From Planctomycetota bacterium (lineage in GTDB: Bacteria > Planctomycetota > J058 > J103), in assembly GCA_003694875.1 (NCBI GenBank), contig RFJN01000460.1:1-9273 (forward strand): 9,273 nt of DNA, read 5' to 3'. The notes under the pieces were generated by a model. The model saw nothing but the letters and a program-made list of their open reading frames with translations. It was not told the origin of the DNA and made no database searches. Positions 1-6,186 of the stretch are shown here, piece by piece; position 1 is the first letter of the stretch; the number at the start of each line of letters is the position of its first letter. The position numbers were made by a program, and so were the translations under genes.

Positions 1-1
1 A

Positions 2-256
2 GCCTGGGCCCGCATGCGCCGCTTCCTCCCGCCGGCGGTGCGGTGGCTCGGCCGGCGGCTCACCGAGTCGCGGATCGTGCCCGCCGCCGTGGACGTCGCC
101 CCCGCGATCGCCTTCGTGCGCCCGATCCTGCGCGAGTACACCGAGCAGCTCACGCGCATGCTCGGCCGCACGTTTCCCGAGTGGAGCACCCTGTACGCCG
201 GCGACGACACGAGCGGTACGACCGCTGCCGATCGAGGCCGCGACACGTCGGGGTGA
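2..256 (+). CDS. Probable sulfotransferase, C-terminal fragment (5' end outside window)
   Basis: The frame is open from base 2 with no start codon required, so this is the 3' end of a gene that begins to the left; it stops with TGA at 254-256. About 84 residues are visible. The stretch LREYTEQLTRMLGRTFPEW (about residues 44-62 from the in-frame Met at base 14) resembles the end of many bacterial sulfotransferases, where an acidic or aromatic helix is followed by L..LLGR.L..W. After it comes a short Gly/Thr/Asp-rich tail with no recognisable motif. The PAPS-binding P-loop and the rest of the catalytic domain would lie outside the window, so the family call rests on the tail alone. If correct, the protein would transfer sulfate from PAPS to a glycan or small molecule. 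The next gene on the same strand starts 51 bases on, so the two may be co-transcribed. Confidence 0.4.
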   Translation, partial: AWARMRRFLPPAVRWLGRRLTESRIVPAAVDVAPAIAFVRPILREYTEQLTRMLGRTFPEWSTLYAGDDTSGTTAADRGRDTSG

Positions 257-295
257 CGAGAGCGAGCGCCGGCCGCCCGGCGTACGCCGCCGCCC

Positions 296-300
296 GGAGG
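296..300 (+). promoter_or_regulatory. Shine-Dalgarno site of the cyclotransferase gene
   Basis: GGAGG at 296-300 lies 7 bases before the GTG at 308-310. This strong site fixes GTG as the start. The protein then begins directly with the conserved first beta strand and the YGSN loop, as expected. Confidence 0.75.
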
Positions 301-307
301 ATCGACC

Positions 308-760
308 GTGCCGAGTTTCTACTTCGCCTACGGCAGCAACATGGACACCGAACGACTGCGCGGGCGTGCACCCGGCATGCGCCCGCGAGGGCGGGCGCGG
401 CTTGTGGGCTGGCGCCTGGCGTTCGACAAGCGGGGAGGCGACGGGACGGCCAAGGCGAACATCCACCCCGCGGCGGGGGCGCTCACGTGGGGCGTGGTCT
501 ACGCCTGCAGCGAGGACGATCTGCGCGCACTCGATCGGTACGAGGGCGTGTCGGCCGGTCACTACCGTCGGGAACGGGTCGTGGTCATCGCCGAGGACGG
601 TCGCGAACTCGAGGCGATCACGTACGTCGCCGAACCGGATTTCGTCGATCCGACCCTCCGGCCCGCGACCTGGTATCTCGAAGCGGTCCTGCGCGGCGCG
701 CGCGAACACGGTCTCGGGCCCGAGGCGATGGCGACGATCGAGCGCGCGGCGTGTGCATGA
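308..760 (+). CDS. Gamma-glutamylcyclotransferase-like protein (GGCT/AIG2 fold)
   Basis: The protein has 150 residues, a normal length for the single-domain GGCT family. The N-terminal strand is followed by the substrate-binding loop YGSN at residues 8-11. The sequence GVVYACSEDDLRALDRYEG (62-80) carries the catalytic glutamate, E79, in the usual LDxxEG setting. Family members act in the cytosol and release 5-oxoproline from gamma-glutamyl amino acids, gamma-glutamylamines or glutathione; which substrate this one uses cannot be read from the sequence. The start is GTG with a good ribosome site. It follows the partial sulfotransferase gene by 51 bases and ends in TGA. It faces the minus-strand DTW gene tail to tail, with a gap of about 100 bases. 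Nothing links it functionally to the sugar genes, and it may be a housekeeping neighbour. Confidence 0.88.
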   Translation: MPSFYFAYGSNMDTERLRGRAPGMRPRGRARLVGWRLAFDKRGGDGTAKANIHPAAGALTWGVVYACSEDDLRALDRYEGVSAGHYRRERVVVIAEDGRELEAITYVAEPDFVDPTLRPATWYLEAVLRGAREHGLGPEAMATIERAACA

Positions 761-803
761 ACGCGGCGCGGGGGCGGGTGGCGGGAGAGTCCGGTGTGGC
801 GGA

Positions 804-836
804 GCGCCGGCGGGCAGGCGGCGTGACTGCCGGCGC
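804..836. terminator. GC-rich hairpin between convergent genes, possible bidirectional terminator
   Basis: GCGCCGGC at 804-811 pairs perfectly with GCCGGCGC at 829-836, leaving a 17-base loop. It sits in the 104-base gap (761-864) between the stop of the + strand cyclotransferase and the stop of the minus-strand DTW gene, where a terminator would be expected. No T-tract follows on either strand, so an ordinary Rho-independent terminator is not shown. In DNA this GC-rich, an 8-base stem can also arise by chance. Confidence 0.25.
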
Positions 837-864
837 GTGGTGTGTGCGCGGTTTCCTGTCGGGT

Positions 865-1581
865 CTAGCGCGGGCCCCGGCTGCCGCGACGTCCCCGGCG
901 GCGAGGTCGCAAGCCCGCCCGCCGCATGCGCGCCACCTGTTCCCGGAACAGGGCGATCAGCGACGCACGCACCGTGGCCGGCTCACCGAGCGCCTCGAGC
1001 GCGTACGCGATCGACTCGATGGTCGCGAGGCACTCCCGGCGGGGCTCGCGGCGCACCCGGCCGTAGAGAGAACGGTGGGGCGGACGCAGCACCGCACGCT
1101 GGAGCTTGAGCAGCCAGGGATTGCGCCACCACAGCGCCTTCGCCTGTCGCCAGCTGCCGTCGAGCACCACCAGCCCCGCACTCTCTTCCCGGATCCGTTG
1201 CGCCTCGCCCGGCTCGCGCGGCATGCCGCGACGGTCGAGCAACACGAGCCGGTCGGCGGGCGTGCGGACGGACGGCAGCGCGGCGAGGAGGTCGGCGTAG
1301 GCGGTGGCGCTGCCAAGATAGAGCACGATCCAGCGTCGCGGCTCGACGCAACGCTCTCCGAGCGCACGGCGCAGGTTCGGCCAGCTCAGCCCCGTACGCA
1401 GCACCGCGCGTTCGAGCGCGACAGCGGCGGTTGCCCCCGAGCCGACGTCCTCACCCGGCTCCTGCGGGTGGCGCAGGATCAGTACCCGACGCGAGGTCGG
1501 CAGCGGCGTCACCCGATCGCACACGCACGCGACCGCCGGCTTCTCGCACCGCGCACACCTCGCTCCGGCCTGGCGCCTCAC
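865..1581 (-). CDS. DTW-domain protein, probable tRNA-uridine aminocarboxypropyltransferase (TapT/YfiP-like)
   Basis: The protein has 238 residues. An N-terminal Cys cluster (C9, C12, C19, C21; CxxC-x6-CxC) is typical of bacterial DTW proteins and probably binds metal. It is followed by VLILRHPQE (33-41), the DTW signature in the form DGSW (141-144), then the conserved YGRVRREP...LATIES region (173-190). Characterised members such as E. coli TapT move the 3-amino-3-carboxypropyl group of S-adenosylmethionine onto N3 of uridine in the tRNA variable loop (acp3U47), in the cytosol. Here the signature threonine is serine, a conservative change. The tail is very Arg-rich (217-238), which fits RNA binding. 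The GTG start overlaps the stop of the ATP-grasp gene as GTGA, with a strong Shine-Dalgarno site 6 bases upstream. An open frame continues 91 codons upstream, but that part lies inside the ATP-grasp gene and has no family similarity. I chose GTG for these reasons. Confidence 0.85.
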   Translation of the reverse strand: MRRQAGARCARCEKPAVACVCDRVTPLPTSRRVLILRHPQEPGEDVGSGATAAVALERAVLRTGLSWPNLRRALGERCVEPRRWIVLYLGSATAYADLLAALPSVRTPADRLVLLDRRGMPREPGEAQRIREESAGLVVLDGSWRQAKALWWRNPWLLKLQRAVLRPPHRSLYGRVRREPRRECLATIESIAYALEALGEPATVRASLIALFREQVARMRRAGLRPRRRGRRGSRGPR

Positions 1582-2714
1582 CGGCTTTCCTCCCGCTGTG
1601 TTCGCACCGCAGACCGCGAGCGGTCCGCGACGTAGCCCAATCGGACGACGAGCCGCGCATCGGGCGCGGAGAACAGCAGCAGATCGTCCTCCCTGCCAGA
1701 GCCCCTGCCGAGCGCGATCTGCGTGGCGCAACCCGGATCCAGCACCCCGGCGTCGCGCAGCCGCGCGACGAACGCGTGGGCCAGACGCCCCAGTGTCCAG
1801 CGCGGATTGATCTCGCCGAGTGGCTGCAGGTGCTGCTCGCCCGTGGCGCTGCACCAGCGCCAGGCGTCGACGCCGAACGGACCGGTGTGGCCGAGACGGG
1901 CGAGCGCCGTCGCGCTCGCCGCGACGGCGCGGCGCAGCATGGCGGGCTCACCGGGTTGCAACCACTCGCCGTGCGCCCCCCGAGGGCCGATTTCCACCCC
2001 GCGCCAGCGCCCGTAGCCATCGACCCGCTGGGCGTGGATCTCGAGGCCGCGCACCGTACCCTCGGACTCGAGCCGCGCCGAAACACCGAGGTCCGCGGTC
2101 CGCGGCAGCCACGGCTCGAACAGCAGCACGCCGGCGTCGGCGAGCAGCGTCCGGGCGCGCCGGAGATCGTGTGCGCTCGGAATCCCCGTTCCCACGTGCC
2201 GTTCGCGGCCGGCCGCACTCACCGCCGCCTTGAGCACCCAGCGCGGCGGCAGCGGTGGCGCGAGGGCAGCTTCGAGATCGGCCGCGGTGCGCACGAGCCG
2301 CGCCCCCGGCAGTGCCCAACCCAGCCGCCGCGCCACGGCGAGGTGAAGGCCGCGGTGGCTCGCGGGACCAAACGCCGCGGCGACGCGGTCGCCCGCCTCG
2401 TCGTGCACGCCCAGCCGCCGTCGCAGGCGCGCGACGCGCGGGGTGTGCGCCCATGCGATCACGGTGCGCGGACGGTGGGCAGGACGCAGCTTGTCGAGCG
2501 CTCCCGCCACGAGCTGCACCGGAGCGATCCCCGGCAGCGGCGGCAGGTGCTCGGGCATCACGGGCGCCTCGGTCCACAGCACGTCTCCGGGCTCGGCGAT
2601 CGCACGCATGAGCGTCCCGAGGGCAGCCGCTGCCGCACGTGCGGCTTCCGGCGGACGGCGGTCGGGGTGCGCGACCCGCCACTCCGCGAGCAGGTTGGCG
2701 ACGATCAGTCGCAT
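1578..2714 (-). CDS. ATP-grasp domain protein, uncharacterised ligase-like enzyme
   Basis: The protein has 378 residues. The N-terminal part (about 1-155) shows no motif I can name and would be the pre-ATP-grasp domain. The ATP-grasp features come in the usual order: a lysine and small-residue loop WVLKAAVSAAGRERHVG (159-175), a hinge with E200 in LLFEPWLP, D283 in FGVDAW, and the metal-binding E301-x-N303 in LGEINPR, followed by a short C-terminal domain. ATP-grasp enzymes activate a carboxylate as an acyl phosphate and join it to an amine, thiol or other nucleophile; the substrate here is unknown. The ATG at 2714 overlaps the end of the DUF455 gene by 10 bases, and the stop overlaps the DTW start as GTGA. 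No clear Shine-Dalgarno site precedes it, so it probably depends on coupling to the DUF455 gene. The frame extends to 2885, but those extra 57 residues overlap DUF455 coding sequence and look like antisense-type GC-rich translation. I am confident of the fold, not of the reaction. Confidence 0.75.
   Translation of the reverse strand: MRLIVANLLAEWRVAHPDRRPPEAARAAAAALGTLMRAIAEPGDVLWTEAPVMPEHLPPLPGIAPVQLVAGALDKLRPAHRPRTVIAWAHTPRVARLRRRLGVHDEAGDRVAAAFGPASHRGLHLAVARRLGWALPGARLVRTAADLEAALAPPLPPRWVLKAAVSAAGRERHVGTGIPSAHDLRRARTLLADAGVLLFEPWLPRTADLGVSARLESEGTVRGLEIHAQRVDGYGRWRGVEIGPRGAHGEWLQPGEPAMLRRAVAASATALARLGHTGPFGVDAWRWCSATGEQHLQPLGEINPRWTLGRLAHAFVARLRDAGVLDPGCATQIALGRGSGREDDLLLFSAPDARLVVRLGYVADRSRSAVRTQREESR
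1588..1594 (-). promoter_or_regulatory. Shine-Dalgarno site of the DTW gene
   Basis: On the minus strand this reads GGGAGGA, with 6 bases before the GTG at 1581-1579. It lies inside the last codons of the ATP-grasp gene. It decides the DTW start over longer in-frame alternatives and indicates translational coupling through the GTGA overlap. Confidence 0.75.
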
Positions 2715-3556
2715 GGTGCGCCGCGTTCGCCACGGCGACGACCGAGCGTCACCGGCGCCTCGGCCAGACGCTCGACGAACTCCGGGTCCATGCCGACCGC
2801 GAGCCGCCCCTCGGGGCGGAACTCGCGGCCGCGCGCGCGGCCCGGATGCAAGGGCGGCGGCAGCCGGCGCGTCCACGCCTCCCACATCGACTCGTGCGGG
2901 TCCTTGAACCGCGCGAGCCAGCGCCAGCCGAAGCGCACGTGGTGGATCTCGTCGGCGTAGATCCGGTCGAGCAGCAGCGCGAGCGGCTCGTCGCCGGCCC
3001 GCCGCGCCCAGGCGGCGTAGGTGGGGGCGTGGTCGAGGTTGGCGTTTTCGAAGGTGAGCGAGAGGGCGGCGACGAAGTGTGCGGGGCTCGCGACCCCGCC
3101 GATCTTGTTCCAGAAGTAGGCGCTTACGGGGTAGTCACCGAGCCGCGCGCCCATGGCCTCGAGTCGCTGCATGTAGAGCCGGGTGTGGATCTGCTCGTCG
3201 ACGAGCACCCGGACAAGTCCCCGGCGGAAGGCGTCCGGGGCGTCGGGAAAGGCGAGCAGCGCCCATGCGCACAGCTCGGCCGCCTGCAGTTCGTGGTGGC
3301 AGAACGCGTGCACGATGCGCACCCGCTGCTTCGGATCGAGCATGCCCTGGATCTTCGGCACCCGCGCCTCGTGCACGTGCACGATCCGGAGATCGCGCGT
3401 GCGCGCCGGCCGCTCGAGCCGCAGCGCGGGGCCGCGGTTGGTGTCGGGCAGATCGGGCGGCGGCGGCCGCAACTTGTCCTCGAGCCGTGGGCTCGTCACC
3501 ACGCGGAGGGCGAACTCGCGTACCGTTGTCGGGGATCGTGATGCAGCGGTCGCCAT
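2705..3556 (-). CDS. DUF455 family ferritin-like protein (putative di-iron enzyme)
   Basis: The protein has 283 residues and is a clear DUF455 (COG2833) member. The characteristic blocks are VHEARVPKIQGM (61-72), HAFCHHELQAAEL (83-95), DEQIHTRLY (120-128), GDYPVSAYFWNKI (140-152), LTFENANLDH (167-176) and DEIHHVRFGW (202-211). The carboxylate and His residues fit a four-helix di-iron site: E89 or E94 on one helix, E121-x2-H124, E170, and E203-x2-H206. The family is distantly related to ferritin-like oxygenases such as the tRNA hydroxylase MiaE, but its reaction is, as far as I know, not established. The ATG at 3556 is the natural start; a GGAG lies about 9 bases upstream. The frame is open for hundreds of codons further upstream, but that part is antisense-like translation across the flippase gene. 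The stop overlaps the ATP-grasp start by 10 bases, implying coupled expression. Confidence 0.85.
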   Translation of the reverse strand: MATAASRSPTTVREFALRVVTSPRLEDKLRPPPPDLPDTNRGPALRLERPARTRDLRIVHVHEARVPKIQGMLDPKQRVRIVHAFCHHELQAAELCAWALLAFPDAPDAFRRGLVRVLVDEQIHTRLYMQRLEAMGARLGDYPVSAYFWNKIGGVASPAHFVAALSLTFENANLDHAPTYAAWARRAGDEPLALLLDRIYADEIHHVRFGWRWLARFKDPHESMWEAWTRRLPPPLHPGRARGREFRPEGRLAVGMDPEFVERLAEAPVTLGRRRGERGAPCD

Positions 3557-3603
3557 GGGCAGGGTCTCCGTCTCGCGGTCGCGCGGATCGAACACCTCGG
3601 ACG

Positions 3604-3618
3604 CATCGTCACATCGTC
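3604..3618. repeat. Short tandem repeat in the gap before the DUF455 gene
   Basis: CATCGTC occurs at 3604-3610 and again at 3612-3618, one base apart. It lies in the 80-base gap (3557-3636) between the flippase stop and the DUF455 start. A protein-binding site is conceivable, but the repeat is short. I see no convincing -10/-35 pair in this gap. Confidence 0.3.
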
Positions 3619-3636
3619 GCTGCGCACGCACCGCGA

Positions 3637-5157
3637 TCAAGCGCGAGGCAGGACGCGCCGCAGACCCGCCCGGCACACCGAGCGAAGTTCCGGGGTCACA
3701 ACCACGACAGCGGCCAGCACGAGCAGATAGATCGCGCCGAGTTCGAGCACGAGTGCGATCCTGTTGCGTGCGACCGGGACGACCGCGCGCAGCGCGACGG
3801 TCATGGCCAGGCCGGCGAGCACCGGCCGCGCGACGCTGCGGCCCCACCAGGTGCGCAACTCGCCGCGCAGCAACCGTCGGTGCATGATCGGCGGTTCGAC
3901 GAGCAGGTAGCCGAGGTTGAGCGCCACCCGACAGCCCGCCGCCGCGGCCGCTCCATACAGGGGAACCAGGGTGAGGAGTGCGGGGACGAGCAGTACGATC
4001 GCCACCGTCGTCTTCACGAGCGCCAGGCGCGTCCAGCCGGCCGCGAGCTGCATCGCGTAGGGCAGGGTCACCAATCCGTTGAGCGCCCAGCCGAGCACGA
4101 GCAGTCGCACCAGCAGACGCGTGGGGCGCACCAGCGCGGGATCTCCACTCCACGCCAGCAGCACCTCGTCGGTGAAGAACGCGATCGTGAGCGCGACCGG
4201 AACCACCGCGCCGGCCACCCACTGGCAGCCTCGGTGGTAGGTGTGTGCGAGTTCGTGCTCGGCCCCGCGCGCATGCAGATGCGAGAGGCGGGGGAAGAAG
4301 GCCTGGAAGAAGGGCTGTGCGAGGTAGGTCATGGCGCTGCCGACGGTGGCCGCGAACGCGTAGTAGCCAAAGCTCGCGAGCGGGAGCAGTTTCGTCAGCA
4401 CGATCTTGTCGAGCTGCGTCAGCACCGTCGTGGTGAGTGCGATGGAACCGACGCCGGCGGCGAATCGCCAGCGGCCGCGCAGCACGTCCCAGCCCACGCG
4501 GTGCACCACGGCAGTGCGGGGCAGGCTCCTGTGCAGTGCCACGGCCAGACACGAGGTGTGCAGCGCCGCGGCGATGAGCTGCCACGCGAAGAAGGCCTCG
4601 ATGGTGGGAGCGACGTAGAGCAGCACCAGCGCCGCCCCGCCGCCACGCAGCGCCGCGAACGTGAGCTTGATGGCGTTGTACAGCACGTGGCGCTCCAGTC
4701 CCAGCAGCCCCCCGCCGTAGAGCGATTGCGGCCACTGCAGCACGGCGACCGCCGCCATCCAGCGCAGCGCGTTGCGGGTCGTGCGGTGCGACAGGGCGTC
4801 GAACCGCAGCCAGTGCGAGGCGATCGGTTCGGCTGCGACCCACACGACGAGGCCGATCAGCAGCGCGACCCCCCAGTACAGCCGCTGCAGGACGCGCACG
4901 AGACGGCGCGACTCGGACGCCCCGGTCTCCGCTGCGCCGTGGCGGGCGAGTTCCCGGTTGAGCGTGGCGCTGAGCCCCAGGTCCAGCACGCTCGCGAGGG
5001 CGAGAAGCGTCACGAACAGGCCGACCAGGCCATACGCCTCCGGCCCCAGCTCGCGGATGTAGACCGGGACGAAGCACAGGGCGAAGACAAGTGCACCGGC
5101 GGTGCCGGCTGCGTTGGCGACGACGTTGCGGCCCAGCACCCTCCGCGACCGCGTCAT
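3637..5157 (-). CDS. Oligosaccharide flippase family protein (Wzx-like, MOP superfamily)
   Basis: The protein has 506 residues and is strongly hydrophobic, with roughly 12-14 membrane segments spread over its length (for example about 20-35, 42-65, 94-112, 174-200, 262-280, 311-329, 381-400 and 466-488). The N-terminus (GRNVVANAAGTAGALVFALC, 9-28) is typical of polysaccharide-biosynthesis transporters. So are the conserved GPEAYGLVGLF region (38-48), DLGLSATLNREL (59-70) and the LTQLDKIVLTKLL stretch (246-258). Such proteins sit in the inner membrane and flip undecaprenyl-linked oligosaccharides to the periplasm. The gene starts 120 bases after the sugar reductase gene on the same strand, so it belongs with the glycan genes by position and function. 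No clear Shine-Dalgarno site precedes the ATG. The exact substrate cannot be inferred, and a teichuronic or O-antigen type transporter would look the same. Confidence 0.85.
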   Translation of the reverse strand: MTRSRRVLGRNVVANAAGTAGALVFALCFVPVYIRELGPEAYGLVGLFVTLLALASVLDLGLSATLNRELARHGAAETGASESRRLVRVLQRLYWGVALLIGLVVWVAAEPIASHWLRFDALSHRTTRNALRWMAAVAVLQWPQSLYGGGLLGLERHVLYNAIKLTFAALRGGGAALVLLYVAPTIEAFFAWQLIAAALHTSCLAVALHRSLPRTAVVHRVGWDVLRGRWRFAAGVGSIALTTTVLTQLDKIVLTKLLPLASFGYYAFAATVGSAMTYLAQPFFQAFFPRLSHLHARGAEHELAHTYHRGCQWVAGAVVPVALTIAFFTDEVLLAWSGDPALVRPTRLLVRLLVLGWALNGLVTLPYAMQLAAGWTRLALVKTTVAIVLLVPALLTLVPLYGAAAAAGCRVALNLGYLLVEPPIMHRRLLRGELRTWWGRSVARPVLAGLAMTVALRAVVPVARNRIALVLELGAIYLLVLAAVVVVTPELRSVCRAGLRRVLPRA

Positions 5158-5215
5158 GAGACCGAGTCCGCGAGCGGGCCGGCGCCGGGGCCGCGGGGCA
5201 CGCGCGCGCGGTGGC

Positions 5216-5227
5216 GGGCCGAAGCCC
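5216..5227 (-). promoter_or_regulatory. UUCG tetraloop hairpin in the gap before the flippase gene
   Basis: On the minus strand the RNA reads GGGC-UUCG-GCCC. This is a 4-base stem closed by C-G around the extra-stable UUCG loop. It lies about 50 bases after the stop of the reductase gene and about 60 before the flippase start. It could be a pause, a partial terminator or an mRNA-stabilising element. No U-tract follows and the stem is short. Confidence 0.35.
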
Positions 5228-5232
5228 TGCGG

Positions 5233-5247
5233 CGGCCGAGGCGGCCG
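5233..5247. repeat. Inverted repeat CGGCCG-AGG-CGGCCG
   Basis: Two copies of CGGCCG, itself a palindrome, lie at 5233-5238 and 5242-5247. They can form a 6-base stem with a 3-base loop in the reductase-flippase gap, just before the UUCG hairpin in transcription order. In such GC-rich DNA it may be chance. Confidence 0.3.
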
Positions 5248-5277
5248 GGTCCCCCGATCGGGCGGCGGCCGTGCACC

Positions 5278-6186
5278 TCAGCGTCGCTCCCCGGCCGCAC
5301 GCGACAACGCCGCCACCGCGTGCGCCACCCCGCTCTCGATGTCGAAGCGAGGGCGCCAGCCGACCTGCTCGCGCAAGCGGCGGGTGTCGGCCACGAGCAC
5401 GCGCGGCCGCGACGGGTCGCACGCCACCGTCTCCCGATCGAGCAGGTCGGGGCGTCCACACGCCCGCGCGATCGCGAGGGCGAACGCTCCAAGTTCCACA
5501 CCACGGCCCGTTCCGAGGTCGAGCGCACCGCGCACGCCGGCGTCGAGCACCGCGGCGATGGCGTCGCCGACGTCGGCGGCGTGCAGCAGGTCGCGCACCA
5601 GGTTCGCAGCACGGCAGCTCGCCCGCTGCCCGCGCAACAGCGCCGTCGCGATCTGGGGAAAGAGGCGCCGGGGAGATTCGCCCGGCCCGTAGAGGTGGAA
5701 CAGCCGGACCCAGACGAGATCGGGCGCCCAGCGCTCGAGCGCCAGGTGCAGCGCGCGTTTGCATGCTCCGTAGAGGGTGGCCGGTCGCAGCGGCCCCACG
5801 CGATCGTGCCGGTGCGCGTACGCCCAGTCGTACTCGGCGCAGCTTCCCGCGATGAGCGCGCGGCGGCCGCCACGTTCGAAGAACGTTCGCACGAGCTCGA
5901 GGCTCGCTGCGCACCAGCGCAGGTTCTCGGCACTGTGCCAGTACGCGCCGTGCTCGGTGACCCAGGCCAGGTGCAGCAGGTGGCTCGGACGCAGACGCTC
6001 GAAGAGTCGGGACGCCGCATGCGGCGCCAGAAGGTCGGACTCGTGCAGGGTCACGTCCGAGCCCGGTGGGGGGCGCCGTCCACCCGGCCGCACCGTCGCG
6101 TGCACCTCGTATCCGCGCGCGCGCAGCGGCTCGATCGTGTGCCGCCCGATCAGCCCCGCCGCGCCGGTAACGAGAACCCGTTTCAC
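5278..6186 (-). CDS. NAD-dependent epimerase/dehydratase family protein, probable CDP-4-keto-sugar reductase or epimerase
   Basis: The protein has 302 residues and is an extended short-chain dehydrogenase. The N-terminal Rossmann motif is VLVTGAAGLIG (4-14). The catalytic set is S115 in AGSCAEYDW and Y139-x3-K143 in LYGACK. The HLAW...N.RW region (72-91) resembles the CDP-abequose/paratose synthase (RfbJ-like) group that is often found with rfbG. The likely job is reduction, or epimerisation with reduction, of the 4-keto group left after dehydration and C-methylation, giving the finished CDP-deoxysugar. The GTG start at 6186 overlaps the methyltransferase stop as GTGA. This start puts the Rossmann strand at the very N-terminus, as is normal. 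The upstream continuation of the frame lies inside the methyltransferase gene and is not real coding sequence. The exact stereochemistry, and whether it only reduces, are inference. Confidence 0.82.
   Translation of the reverse strand: MKRVLVTGAAGLIGRHTIEPLRARGYEVHATVRPGGRRPPPGSDVTLHESDLLAPHAASRLFERLRPSHLLHLAWVTEHGAYWHSAENLRWCAASLELVRTFFERGGRRALIAGSCAEYDWAYAHRHDRVGPLRPATLYGACKRALHLALERWAPDLVWVRLFHLYGPGESPRRLFPQIATALLRGQRASCRAANLVRDLLHAADVGDAIAAVLDAGVRGALDLGTGRGVELGAFALAIARACGRPDLLDRETVACDPSRPRVLVADTRRLREQVGWRPRFDIESGVAHAVAALSRAAGERR

Noticed and set aside
1582..1854. N-terminal extension of the DTW frame
   Set aside because: It overlaps ATP-grasp coding sequence. The GTG at 1581 has a strong Shine-Dalgarno site and a 4-base overlap with the upstream stop.
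43..2960. Long + strand frames at 43-1635 and 1431-2960
   Set aside because: They cover the cyclotransferase in the wrong frame, or the DTW and ATP-grasp genes antisense. Their composition is Arg-rich and no motifs are visible.
3600..3640. A TTGATC on the minus strand near 3635 as a possible -35 box
   Set aside because: No reasonable -10 hexamer follows at the right distance, so I did not call a promoter.
3557..5914. N-terminal extension that would fuse ~786 residues to the DUF455 protein
   Set aside because: The extension overlaps the whole flippase gene in another frame and is Arg/Ala-rich without domains. The DUF455 homology begins right after the ATG at 3556.
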